Shown in pieces: positions 12,096 to 24,888 of a stretch of 64,000 bases of DNA. Position 1 is the stretch's first letter. Every line of letters starts with the position of its first letter. A model generated the notes under the pieces. It searched no databases, was not told where the DNA came from, and was given only the letters and a program-made list of their open reading frames with translations. The position numbers and the translations under genes are program-made. Source of the DNA: Psettodes erumei (lineage: Eukaryota > Chordata > Actinopteri > Pleuronectiformes > Psettodidae); the NCBI GenBank assembly GCA_016785225.1, contig JAFBJZ010000512.1, positions 3,633,001 through 3,697,000 of the forward strand, read 5' to 3'.

Positions 12096-15000
12096 ACACA
12101 TACAAAATAACTAATCATAAGTAACAGACAAATACTTAGTTTTGTTTTGAATTTTAAGTTTTGAATGTGAAGACAGCTGAGGCAGATCTCAGGTTATCAG
12201 GCAAAAATATATATCTGCTATGTAGTACTATTATTCCATTTTATTAAACATTGCTACTGATGAAGTGACCAAAAGCCTCAATTTGGCATTATATACTTTC
12301 ATTAGACCTGACTGTGCTGAGCCTTCTTCTTCTCCAACTCTATCATCACATAAGAACATCATTATTAGATGAATCTGCAAAACCCTAAATTATCATGAAT
12401 GCCAGTACATTAAATTTATCTTACTCCATACAATAGTATAGTTAAGGTAAGAACAGTGGTTAAGTTATTTTTTAAAAGGTGAATATAAATTGCAGATTGT
12501 GACGGTAGAACTCCAGTCTCCTGCATGAAAGTCAGACAGGGATGGGGAGGGTGGAGTGGCAGATGCCCAAAAGCTTAGTTTAAGAGTTCTGAGGTAGGGA
12601 AGGGGGTGTACTGCACCTGTAGCTAATGCATACTACCGTGTGGCATGGTAGATGATGACTTCAGAGTTTCTAGACATGTCATTCATGACTGACTCGTAAT
12701 GAAGAAAGAAGAGATACAACAAACAGCAAACAAGAAGCTATTGTCAGACTAAGTGATGTGGCAGTAATGGAATGGCCATTTAGCCCGATTATTGGGCTAA
12801 TGCAACCAATTAAGTTTGTCATGACAAAGTGCCAGAGGTTCCAAGGTTTCTGTAGCCAAGACAGAAAACGGCTTCCTCATACTCTCTGGGCTTTTGCTCA
12901 AATGTGCTATTTAACGTGTGTTAGCATTTTGTGTCTTTGGCATGTTCTGTCGTCTAAGGCCTCCCTTATGCTATCAGCACAAATTTGATACTGTCACCTC
13001 CGTGCTGTGTGTAACAAGATCTGATGTTTTTATGGATGTCTAAACAGAAATCAGTTTTCCAACAAAGCCATGAAAACTTGATCTCAATCCTAAGGCTAAA
13101 GAGAGACAAAAATCGTTATCCTTGTGCAAAACAAAACATGTATTCATTCATGTTTGGTGTCCTTTCCTTGTTTCCCAGTTTGAAGTGCAACTTCAATGAG
13201 TTTCTTTCAAGTTCATTCCACCCCTCATCATTCTGTGGAGGTGGAGAGAATGGTCTCGAATGCCCAAGTTTGTTCTTAGACCTACTGCTATCTGGCCCTC
13301 TCATCTACACCCTAGATGTTGAATCCAATACAAGCCAACCTGCTCTAGACAAAAAAAAAAAAAAAAAACGGAGGAGGAGAGGAGGTAGAAGGAATGGGAG
13401 GGAGAGAAAGAGAGCCAGACAGGACAAAGCTGGGAGTGGGGAGAAACTGAACACAGTGTCTGTTGTGTGTGTGATAGAAGGGACTTGGCACAAACACGGA
13501 CCGGTCTGTAAGAGTATCCTGTGCTGCTCCCTGCTCCATGCTTGCCTCCTCAATACTGGCATTGTCCTCTCACTATGCACAGTGACACTGAGAATCCACA
13601 CACAGCAACACCTGGTGCCTGTAATGCTTTAACACAGGAGGCTGGACAGAACAGTACAATGTAGGACAACACAAGATTGGACTGTTCTCAACAAAAAAAA
13701 CCAAAACAACAAGATCGATTTTGATTATTTGTTTCAATGCTTATGTTTGCAATTTCCCAACGAACACACCCCTGTGGCCATGTGAATCACGAATGTGATC
13801 TGATGAAGGAGAAATTGCATTATGTTATGGTACCAAAAAACCTCTTAGGGAAGACCTGAATACTGTGTTTGGATTCCATCAACTACATGTTATTGGGTAA
13901 AAGATTTTTGAGGACCCAGATGTGGACATATGGGATCTCAGAGGGACAGCCAAAGGGCAGGGATAAAGGCAGGACGGCTCCAGAAGTTGAGCATGAGGCC
14001 GAGGGCTGAGACTGGGTCTCATTGCTGGTTGAGTTGCAGACCGATGGTGGAGATGGAGTTTCGCCATATGTTGAGGGGGATGCCGGTGGAGAAGACTAGC
14101 TCTCTACAGAGGTTGGCCCTGAGCGTGACAGCAAGAGTGGGTCCGTTCTGGAGCCTGAGCAGGAGGTCGACAGCATTGGAGTCAGAGTTACTAAGGGAAC
14201 AGAAATCAGCCTGACCACAGAGTGGAGATCAGGAGCTGGTGCCAACCAGTCACATTTAACTGATGTTAATATTTTAATTATAAGAACTCACACAACAGAC
14301 CATTCAGTTAAGATGCAGGATGCCAAGTGTTTCAGTAGAGTGGCAATTCCAGGAACTTGGGATCTCAATATTAAAACTGCAATCATGAAAACGCTGAGCA
14401 AAACAAATTAGCTGTGTAAATGGTGCCGAAGGCTCTGCGGTGCTGGGGAAAACTGCATGCTGGTTTGTCACTAGATGTGAATCCTTATATATCATCCATC
14501 ATCTCTCATGGAAAATAGTGATCAGTTCTAAACATAGTTCCCAAACATAGTAACAAAATATTGGAACTAGCCAATCAGAGAATATCCCACACTGCCAAGA
14601 AATTATGAACAATACACTGATTAGATTAGAAAATAAATCCTGTGGAAAAAATCCCAGTTAGTATCTCCATGTTTGTTTTCTTGTTTCCAACAGAAATTAC
14701 TTATCTGTTTTATGTTCAGAGTAACACTCATCTACAACGAAATGTATCAATTTGCCAAAATGACGGCCCCATTGCAAGCAGGCCTTCACTCCCAGTCTTG
14801 TTATCCCTTGACAGCCATCTTGTGTCAGCTTCCTGTGTGGACGCACGGGGAGGACCTTTGCTGAACAGGGACGAAACGGATTCTTGCCATCGCAACGGAG
14901 ACAGAAAGGGTGACAGTCAGAAGAGAGGTGGAAAACGAGGGCTGCAGCAGCAGTATGCGTGAGGGAGAGAAAGGGCTTGCAAGAGGGCAGTGAAATAGAG

Positions 15001-18000
15001 AGATGGTGGCAGGCAACGTTTTTCTTTTAGCAACCTGATCTGAGCCAGGCGTGGAGCAGGATGAGATAAAAGGAGAAAGGAGCGTTGTCCGAGCCCAGCT
15101 ACAGGAAAAGGACGATTAGAACAGAGCCGGGTATCAGGTATGCAGGGCAGCACTCCCAGCCAATCACACGGGGGGTGGGGGGGGTGGGGGTGCATTAAGC
15201 CAGACGGCAGCTTGACTCCACTACACTAACCCCACCCCCTCCAACGAACCTGCCCCGCTCACCTCCCACCCCTCCAAATGCCTACCTCTCTCACCCTCTC
15301 TCCCCCCCTTGGTGTTGCACTCCTCCCTTTTTTTAATGGTGATGCTCCGCTCTCACAAACAGCTCAATACAGTTACATTAGTGCATCTTTGCCTCAGATT
15401 ACAATGTGATGGTAACAACAAACCCTTTCAAAACCAACAAAACACAGACAAAACACTTCATAAATTTAAACCATGGTAAAAGAAAAAAATACACCACCAC
15501 AACAGCCTCCACCTGCTTACTTTCTACCTTCTTACAAAAAGGGCTCATTATGTCCTGCGCTGGCACTAAAGGGTTATATTGGAGATAAATAGTGACCTGT
15601 GAATCAACCAATATGGACATAATACTGAGCTGCTCTTTTTTCTTCTCTTGAGAGCCTTATTTCTTTCATTACACTCATTACACCCCATCTCTCTCTCTCC
15701 CTGTAAAACTAATCAGAACACTGCAGAGGCTACTACTCAGTACCCATATTGTCATGCACACTTGTCTATAGCTGTATATGGCTGATGTAACCTGCTGTGA
15801 ACCTGTAACCTGTTGTCAGTTTTTATTTAAGTAAATGATGAATGTAAGCTGTGTTGCCAAAAAATAGGACAAACCATAATGTGGCAATAGACAAGCTTTG
15901 GCTTTATCTTATCATTATGAAGTAAATGTTGGTTGCAAATTGTTATGGCTATAGAATAATGGCGCCAGCTGCATTTAGATTGGTTTTTCGATACGCCCTG
16001 CTGTCACTATGCATTACCACGGAATTTTGGAAAAATGAAGGAACACTTTACTGCTTAAAGGAAGTGCGTCAACCGCTGTGCAACCAAAACAGAAAGAGGA
16101 TAGCACTTCTGTTTTCCCCGGCAGCTGTCCGGTTCCTTTCCCCAGGTAGCGGAAGTGGCGGATAATGGAGCAACCAGACTAAGTGTGGAAAATCTATCCA
16201 GCAAAAGAAAAAAAGCCCTGTTGTTGGAAGAGGCAATGAAGACAGAGTGACAGAAACTAAGGTAAAACAAGAGTGAAGTTTGGATGGACATTCACTTGAT
16301 GGAGAGAGCTGCATGCCCTGTACCTGAAACATACCTGTAGACACTGTAGGGTCAGTAAATACATGGCCCACCGCCCCACGAATGCCATGTCCTACCAACA
16401 TTTGTCTCAGTAGTCCTGATGACCAGTCAGGCGGAGCATTTCTGGGAATGGAGAGGCTTCCAAACCTAAATTCAGTTGGCATTACTTCTGCTATAACGGC
16501 AAGGGTGTTGATGGTCACTGAGACGGGGACTTCAAATTCTGATTCTTACAGCTGCTTCTTGCTCTGGGTAATAGCCAAAGTGATGGTGGTAGCCATGTTG
16601 CAATCCGGTCTTTGCGACAGCGGCACCAGCAGTAAAACCTCTTGGAGACATTGTAAAGTCGTTCTTTTCACTTTAATATTAAAGTTCCTTTACCTCTTCG
16701 CCACACCATATCTACCGCGTTATAACCAATGCTGTCATTACATATGATTGAAAACTTCAGAAGGGAAACACGTGGCGCTCAACTCTGAAACACTCTAGGA
16801 AAAGGACCTCACCTTTTTTATTTATCTAAGGTTAAGGTTAACGTGATTTAACAGCTCTGGTGGTGGAATGCTTCCTCACCTGACATTCCTAGGGTTTTCC
16901 CCTCCTCTAACCCATCCCCTGAACAGGGCTGGATTATTTAAAACATCTGATTGCTCTTTTTCTTCCCCTTGCTCTTGCTAATCTTGCACGTGCCCTGGTC
17001 AACTGTAGACAGGCTGAAGTTTGATTAGTATATATGTTCTCAGATGGCTAACTTTAGTTGTTGTAGTTGTGTTTTGTTTTTCAAAGCCTCCCTGCGAGTG
17101 CTTCCTGATCCTCCTGTCCATAGATATTTTCCCTACCAAAGTAGTAAGTGGGGCCCAGACAACATTGAGTTGATTGTGTGTGCAGATGGTAGACTAACCC
17201 AGTGTCTCATTTGTAGTTTGCAAGGTGCTGCTGCTTTTTCCTGTCTTCATATAGCAATAATTGCATGTCCTCTTATCAGTGCTGAGTACCAACTGGCTTT
17301 ATTTTGTTTAAACTCATTTGTAGTGTTGTTTGATATTGTGGAGCTATGGGCCAGTGTGCTGGGGGTGGCTAGTCACTCTGCATTAGGTCCCTTCACAGTT
17401 TGCTATGGTTAAAGACACTGGGATGCACTGGAAAGTGTTTCACCTGATTGCTGTGTGGTGGTTTTCATGTTGTTCTGACTGCACATGGTGAGTATATGGT
17501 AGTGCTCCATGACACACCGCTGTAAACCTGGCCACCCCATCTGCTAGCCCTGGTCTGCTTAGGTTTTGTATTCCTTTGAACCATTATTGTAGCACATTTA
17601 TATCTATCGACATTAAGACATGTTAATTACCCTTAGATCTAATTTTGTAACATAAGAATACAGGACATTTTAAGTTAATATTATTTTTTCTTTATCAACA
17701 TCTACTTTTTCTTCTTCTTACTTTTCAGGCTTTAATAATTTGCTGCTAAAAGTCTTTTTTTTAAACCATATCTCTATCCCTCAGTGTATGAATCTGCATG
17801 CCTCGTTTAGCATTGAGCTCAAGGTTACTGGTAATGCTGCTTTCTCAATTATCAATATTTCCTGGGGGTTATTCCCCAGTGTTGTTGGTCTTTCATTATA
17901 TCATATCTCAAAAACCCTCATCACTGCCACGCATGGTTTGTTAGTGTGTGTGTTTATGTCTGCCCGTCTGACCGTGCTGTCCTCCAGTAATGACATTGGA

Positions 18001-21000
18001 AGCTGGCAGGACTTCATGTTTCCCAGGCTGCACTCAAAGAGACAAGCCAGACTTTCAGAAAAATGGATTAAGGTGGACACCATGTGTGGTTAGAGGTGTA
18101 CAAATTGTGGGCTGTGTGGGGGCATAATTTTGTGGGATAAGAGACTGAAGTGGTGTGATAATGTGGGAAGACAAGGGAATGGAGGTTGAGATGCAATGGG
18201 GGAAGAAGCCAAGAGGGAAAGAATGGGAAGATGGAAGAAACCCAGAGGGGGATATTTGGCTGATGTTTAGGTATGTGGAGGGCCAGGGTCTGACAGGGGA
18301 GCATTGCAAATGACGTAAGGGGAGACAGAGAGGCGGGGAACCAAAGGGACAGTTGGGCCAACACCAGATTTGGCTGGTATGACTGCGAGATGATGGGGAT
18401 CTTGCCCAGACTAGCTAAACAGTCTGTTATGTTTTCATTAATCACAAGAGATTGTTAGCGAGGTGGGGCAGTAGAAACAGAGTGTCTAAAATTAAATGGA
18501 TGAGGGTTCATCTCTGGGGAGAACTTTCCTCATTACAGAGACAACAGACACAATGAGATTTCACATGGATGAATCCATTGTCCTAAAGCGGAAGTGCCAG
18601 GGCAGTCTACCCTGCAAAGACATCCGCAGAAATGAACAGAATTGTCAGATTTCAGACTTCAGGCAGCTTTGTCCATTGGCAGCTACAAATGAAACCAAGA
18701 CAGGATGAAAATGGAATTGGCGTGAGGTGCTGTGTGGTCCAAAAGTAGTTTGTGTTACCAAATACATACTTAACATGTAATGCAGCAGTACCCCCAGATC
18801 TAAAAGGAGTTAAATCATACTGTGGATATTGCAACTAAAACACTTGGGGTTGTGGAAATATTGTGGTAACAGTTTTATTAACTGGCAAATATTAATAAAC
18901 AAATCTGATCTCTTGAATGACAGTTGGATTTGCTGCGCATCCCACCACCACTCAAGATTTATATCACTACCTTCTTTCTCGCTTCCTTTAAAGGCAAATT
19001 ACTTCTTGCACTGCCACTTAAAGAGCAGCTTAGAATCAGGCTAAAAGACAGCCCTCTTCTTAACAATTTTAAACCCATTTCACCTCTAAAAACAGCCAGC
19101 ATCAATCATCAGAGTGGTTGGGTGTGTATGGGAAAGTCTTCTGTTGCACTAGAACCCGCATCCAATGTGATGTCACAGCATCCAGCAGTACCCCTGGACA
19201 TCAACGAAAGGTTAGTTTAGTTAAGCGACCTGAGTTCAGCAAAAATTAGCTTTTTTAAGGTGTATGTTGTTGTGGTTCTCCAGTGACACGTATTTGGCAC
19301 AGATGCTTTTGAGCTGTGTAGCCAAATCAACAGACTGAAAAAAGAGGCCAGAGTTATAGAATCTGAGGAAGATGGTTTACAGCCGGTTGGCCTGTACACA
19401 GTAGCACATCAGTTGATTCAAATTCATTAATTGTATTTATCATTAGATTTATTAAAAAGACTTAAAACATCTCTCAAATCATAGACAGATGTGTGATATG
19501 TGCTTATAGAAGAAAAATAGTTAAAGAGCAAATACACACAAACATTCACACATTCTGTTTTGTACAGACCAAAAGTGAAGAGTTAGCATTGATGAAATAC
19601 AAATTAGCAACACACGTTGTTTATTGTATTTTTTTCTTCTCCAGAGTCTGCACCCAGAGCATCAATGCCTTTCAAACAAAACTTGCAATTCTCCACCGAA
19701 CCTGCAGGTCGTAACTTGGTGGTGATTTGCTGAAAAGTCATCTACTGTCTGCTTGGCCTTGATCATCACCTAGTGTAAAAGGATTTATGGTTTTCAGGAA
19801 GAACTTGTAGACCCACCACATCCACCCAGCTCATATTCACCTTTTTCGAATCCCTCACCTAAATCATGCTGCTTCCTCTCAGCCTTTGTTTGTTTAATTC
19901 TTTCTGTGACATCCATCCCATGCACACAGCACAACATCAGACTGATCAATCAACAGGCAGCTTCATACTGCTGTCATTGTCAGTGCCCTCCCAGAGTCAA
20001 ACAACACACTGACAACCTCTGTTTGCATCCTTTCTCTGCTTTCTCTGGACTTTGAACAGGCCATATAGTCCTCTCTTTGTCCTCCCCACCAGTATTGATG
20101 GAATCTGAAAGTAAGCAGATTTGCAACGGATATTAACAGTAGGCTTCCAGAACAATGGCACAAGGTTGAGAACAAATGTGCCCTTTATGTCCAGTGGGGG
20201 CCTTGTTCCAAGAATAGAGGGGAGGAGAGGATAGGGAAATGTATGAGGAGTAGTGTATTCTCTCAGATGGAAATCTCTCCCGCTCTCGCTCTCTCTGTCT
20301 CTCTCTCTCATGTGTGCACACACACACACAAATCAGACACCAACGATGAGCTCACATTGACAGCCAGACTTCTGAGGAAAGGCCTAGCAATCTGACAGTG
20401 CTGAAAAGAGGATATCATACACACATCGAATCTATTCTGCTTCTCCAAACAAGCAGCTCGGGACTCAATGTGCTGCACATCTATATCTTCAGCTACAGCA
20501 GTTTTCCACCCTCACTGCTAATAAGCAAGGTTTTACTCCTCCCTCAGTGGTTCCATCCTTCCATCCCTTTGACAACATCATGAGGTGTGTTATTGGTTGA
20601 AGCTGCAAGGAGTCTCTGCAGACACACAACTCCATCTCTAGCCTGCAGTAATACAACACCTCTGTGGGGTCAAAGAAAAGTTGTAGTGCGTTGTTAACTA
20701 TGCTGAAAGATACACTCATTTTTCTCTTGTGGAGAATTTTTCTTTTGGTTTGTTAGCATCACCTTCTTTGTCTTTGATGCAGTGGGATTTTGGGCTTGTG
20801 GAAAATCTTGTTTAAACAATGTAATAGCATCTTGTTTCTTTTGTTGTAAAGTGACAAGGACACAAATAAATGGAAACACGCCATCTGTTTCACTTCTTCT
20901 GGGGTTCTTGTGCTGCTAACTGTGTTGATAATAAGCAGTATATTGTCTTTGGTGTTTGTTAGCAGGTAAATTGCTTGCTTTAAATCATGAATGTGATTGT

Positions 21001-21039
21001 TGAACAGAGGTCAATTTATTTAGTGTCTCTTAAGCAAAA
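12096..21039. other. intergenic, no gene recognised
   Basis: No exon series, domain or named repeat is recognised. A G-rich run at 15,170-15,191 could form a quadruplex. A minus-strand frame of 149 codons at 16,069-16,518 and repeat-like sequence around 16.06-16.3 kb have no recognisable product. Confidence 0.5.
13351..13440. repeat. poly(A) and purine-rich tract
   Basis: Eighteen A, then about 70 bases of nearly pure A/G. It yields a spurious Lys/Arg-rich reading frame. Confidence 0.85.
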
Positions 21040-21330
21040 AAGGAAACAGGAAGAATCCTCCAGGCAAGACCAGGCAGTGATGGCAGGAGGCAAGCTGGTC
21101 AATAATCTTCAAGGCATCGCAAGAGAACGCGGCAAGACAAACACGGGATGATCTGGTACTCATCTGGCAAAGAGTGAAGTGACAGCCGGGTTTTTATAGG
21201 GACAGGGTGATTGCTGGTGATGCGGATCAGGTGCGTCTCATCTGCAAATTGGAGACCAGCCACGCCTCCTGCCACAAGGGGAGGAGGAAAGGCTAAAAAG
21301 CGAGCAAAACCCTGACCATCACAGCCATAC
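21040..21330. repeat. possible interspersed repeat, family unknown
   Basis: GC-richer block beside the AT-rich array, with CAGGCAAGACCAGGCAGTGA and GGTTTTTATAGGGACAGGGT. It resembles the end of a fish retroelement, as does a similar block at about 22,200-22,560 (GAGCTGGGTTCAGGTGCGTG). Recognition is by impression only. Confidence 0.3.
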
Positions 21331-21439
21331 CATAACACGTGTTTTAAATGCCATAACAAACCAAACCAAACCATACCAAAAACAGAAATACTAGCCTGTC
21401 TGAAAAACACCAAAAATGCCATACTTTAATATATCAAAA

Positions 21440-22000
21440 AAATATGCCAAAATGTCAAAAAATGAAAAGTGCTAAAAATGCCCCAAAACATCCCAACCCT
21501 CCATACGATGTGTTTAAAATGCCATGAAAGCTCAAAACAGGTCATAAACTAGCCTGTTCCTAAAACACAAAAAACACCATACTATGTCAAAAAATGTGAA
21601 AAATATAAAAAAATTTAAAGTTGTACAAATGCCCCAAAACATCAAAGAATAGTGTTTTATAATCACTCCTAAGCAAAACATGCGTGCAAATGCAAAAAAA
21701 AAAAGTCAAACGAGGTCATAGCCTTGCATGTCCCAAATACACAAAAAAACGCTTTTGTATACACTGCCAGAAAAATTGGAAAAATTTCAAAATTTTACAT
21801 GGTCTAAAAATCCAGTAATACATCAAAGAATAGTGTTCTATAAACACTCCATAGGACAATAGGAATTATTGTTTGTAAGTTATTGAAAAAGCGCCATCCT
21901 CTAGTATGTTGTAAAAATTAGAAAAATTAAAAAATTTAATATGCTGCAAGAAAGTCAGAAAACAAGAAAATAGTGTTTTATACACATTCCATAGCATTAC
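21440..22000. repeat. diverged AT-rich tandem repeat, unit about 140-180 bp
   Basis: A motif (ATCAAAGAATAGTGTTTTAT followed by CACTCC) recurs at about 21,641, 21,822 and, altered, 21,964. An older copy is at about 21,490. Copies also share stretches of the type AAAAATGTGAAAAAT and CTAAAAATGCC. Spacing is irregular and the copies are strongly diverged. Confidence 0.55.
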
Positions 22001-23587
22001 GGGGGTGTTGAGAATGCAAAAAAAAAGATGCTGGTAGCTTACATTATAAAAAGGTGTCGAAATGACAGTATAGTATAGTATGTTGTCAAGATGTGAAAAT
22101 ATGTCACCATATAATATCTCTTAAAAAAGCTTTAAAAATAATTGTGAAATATATCAAAAGGCAAAACAAATTGTTGTGTGGCATGTTGCAAAAAAAACCC
22201 CTCTCATAACAGACATGATGAACAAGGTGACTGGCAGAGAGTCAACAGGAAAATGTACGCTAGTAGCAGGAAGACAGAGAAAACACCAGGGAACATGAGC
22301 AGGAACATTAGCAGATGATCCAATAAGAAAATGGTGAAATGGCAAGTAACATTGAAGAGCGAGCTGGGTTCAGGTGCGTGAGTCGAGGAGGGAAGCTGAT
22401 GGGCATGTGGAATAGGTGACAAAGCTGAATAGTGAAAAGGAAAAAAAATGGTCTTGGGCCATCTGGTGGGTTGCTAAAGAATGGCAGGTCTGAAAATGAG
22501 AGCATGGAAATTGAGCAAAGGCTGGAGACAGAGGCCAGGGGAACTCGGAAGCAGACTGATATGTATACAGCATGTATCCACCCTTTAAAACATTTGGGTA
22601 AAATGGTAATACCAGTATCATGTTAAATTGAGGTAAATTACTGTATACAGTATATACTGACATTTTGTTCAATAATGTAATTCAATAAACAATATTTTAA
22701 AAATGAATATGTTGATATTATTATATATTACAGTATATTGTTTATTTATGTATTTGCACACCAAAACATTACAAATGCATTACATTTGTAGTACAGGTGA
22801 GGTAACAAATCTATCTGGGGTTATACTAAAACCTCAACAAAATGTGAATTTTGAAAACTGTGGGCTTGTGTGTGTGTGTGTGTGGGGGGGTATTAAAAAA
22901 CAAAAAAATAAATGGGAAGAGCAGAAAAACACAACAGATTGCTTGAATTTAAATGAGTCCATCAATCAGGAGTAAAAAAAGAAAATAAAGTATGAACATA
23001 CACATTTATTGTACATGTTGTGTATCAATGTCTCTTTTTAAAAATAGGTAGTCAGTGCAAGTTGTCCACCAGATGTAAATTGATATTCAAAAGTTGTACA
23101 CCTTATTCAATTTAATTTAATACTGCCCCCTGATGGTGTGATAGCGAGGGAGCTGCAGATGATTTGTTTTGTTGGGTAAGAATGTAGACTATTGACATTT
23201 TTACAGAAATGTTGGAAGGATTCTAATAAATTTCACCTATGAAATATCACTTTTTATATGAAAATGAATGTTATAATGATGAATACTAAAATTACATTTT
23301 ATGGATTGAAGTAGGTAAGGAATGGATATATTATTCTGTAGAATAAAACTTAAGACAAGACATGTTTAATTTAATAATAAGAGGACAGCTTGTCCTACCA
23401 ATTGCTATACATTTCATGTTTGTTTGTTTTTTTACGCACTCAATTACTTTGTAATAATTGAACTTACATCTGCAGTCACAAACAGATCTTAATAGGATTT
23501 TACCCGATCACAAAAGTGACAGTAGCACTACCTTGCAGTAACTGATTGAAATGTGTCCTTATTGCTTTGATATTATCTACCAGAGGA
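22001..23587. other. intergenic, AT-rich, no gene recognised
   Basis: AT-rich sequence with possible repeat-derived parts at 22.2-22.56 kb. Nothing coding. Confidence 0.5.
22867..22890. repeat. (GT)n microsatellite
   Basis: Short GT run ending in seven G. Confidence 0.9.
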
Positions 23588-23700
23588 CTGTGAGTTTGAG
23601 GGTTCTGCGCAGTATCTTAGCTGTTTGCATGGACTGCACTCTTCTGGACTGAGGCTTGTGAGGTTGATCCTGGAATCTGTGGGACTTCAGTTTCCAGACC
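23588..23700 (-). mobile_element. LINE C-terminal fragment, minus strand (left arm of a fold-back)
   Basis: On the minus strand it reads QIPGSTSQASVQKSAV and, after a small disruption, a TAKILRRTLKL-like end. This is the C-terminus of a fish non-LTR retrotransposon. It abuts a plus-strand copy of the same region (23,700-24,030). Confidence 0.7.
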
Positions 23701-24030
23701 GACAAAAAGTTACTGGCTTACCGACGGGGCATAGTTTTGCTCAACAAAGAGCAGAACGGGACAGCTGTAGTAGATGTGGCAATACCAGCTGACAGCAACA
23801 TCAGGAAGAAAGAACCTGAAAAGGCTGAGCAGTGTCAGGGGTTGAAGGAACAGCTAGAAGGTCAAAATGGATGTGATCCGCATGGTAAAAGGAGCACTGG
23901 GGGCTGTGACTTCCAAACTGGAAGAGTGGCTCCAACAGATTCCAGATTCAACATCTGAAACCTTAGTCCAGTGAACTGCGAAGATACTGGGCAGAACCCT
24001 CAAACTCCCAGGCCTCAGGTCGTGGACCCG
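23700..24030 (+). mobile_element. LINE C-terminal fragment, plus strand (right arm of a fold-back)
   Basis: Plus-strand reading gives VVDVAIPADSNIRKKEPEKA and QGLKEQLE. After a frameshift comes KGALGAVTSKLEEWLQQIPD and an AKILGRTLKLPGLR-like end. This is the terminal part of a fish LINE polyprotein, broken by a frameshift and a stop. The family may be that of the 57-kb element; this is not established. Confidence 0.75.
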
Positions 24031-24454
24031 AGCTTGAGGACAGTATATCTGTGCATATATAATTTTGAAAAAAAGAAATTCTAAATTGGAAAAGTTCATT
24101 ATCTTCTTAATTTCTTTTTAGTTACAGTTTTAGGCATTATTTAATTTCATCTTGATGAATGAATTTATTTATTTTTTGAGGGTTCTATTTTTAATGCATT
24201 GTAATTGAACCCTGTAAAACACCCACCATACCAAAGGACCTTTCTGGGTTCTTCTTCGGGTAACCTTACGGTGTCCAATGTTCATAAAACTGTTGAATCT
24301 TCGTGCATGTCTGAACATGCAATCTGTATACTGTATGTTATTGCTGATATACTTTTATCTTCTCTTTACATTCATCAATAACTGCACACACAACTACAAA
24401 TCTCCTTCTTTCAATGCATAAAAAAATGTATGACTGAGTTAAATTTTCAGCAAG

Positions 24455-24460
24455 TTTATT
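24455..24460 (-). promoter_or_regulatory. candidate distal polyadenylation signal
   Basis: AATAAA on the transcript strand, followed within about 40 nt by a T-rich stretch (ACATTTTTTTATG). It lies at the point where unique sequence gives way to repeat-derived sequence. Confidence 0.35.
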
Positions 24461-24820
24461 TCAGTATAAGTGGTTTTTAAAACACCTCACACTGTTTCTC
24501 CAAACATCTTGCAACCTCTGTGATAAGCAAGCAAGACATTAACATCTTCGAACACGGCCAAGTCCAACATGATTAAACTCTGTGCCAAACAACATTTTGA
24601 AGCAAACTATTTGACAAGAGTTGACATTAAGACAAGTGGGGAGCAAACCATCACATAATAACAAATAATTATACTTTGTACATGAGTAAAACCTGACTAA
24701 AAACAGAGTAAGTGGCTCGCTTAAAGCAGCCAATGCAGAAAGGAGCAGTGATCTGACAAAGTTAACCAAATGCCCTAAACAGGAACCTCCTCTATAGCTC
24801 CCTTAGCATGTGTGGGTAGA

Positions 24821-24833
24821 GTGTGTGTGTGTA

Positions 24834-24866
<33 letters not shown>

Positions 24867-24888
24867 CTGTATGTGTGTATGCATGCAT
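24821..24888. repeat. (GT)n microsatellite in the probable sorl1 3' UTR
   Basis: About 68 bp of GT with ATGT interruptions. It would be a CA repeat in the transcript. Confidence 0.9.

Noticed and set aside
13024..13632. 202-codon plus-strand open frame with a Lys/Arg-rich centre
   Set aside because: The basic centre is the translation of a poly(A)/purine tract. No domain, splice signals or codon pattern supports a gene.
16069..16518. 149-codon minus-strand open frame
   Set aside because: It matches no family I know and lies in sequence that looks partly repeat-derived. Length alone is not enough.
1..24440. a second protein-coding gene downstream of sorl1
   Set aside because: No run of exons with compatible phases and a recognisable domain was found on either strand. 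A weakly conserved or noncoding RNA gene cannot be excluded by eye.
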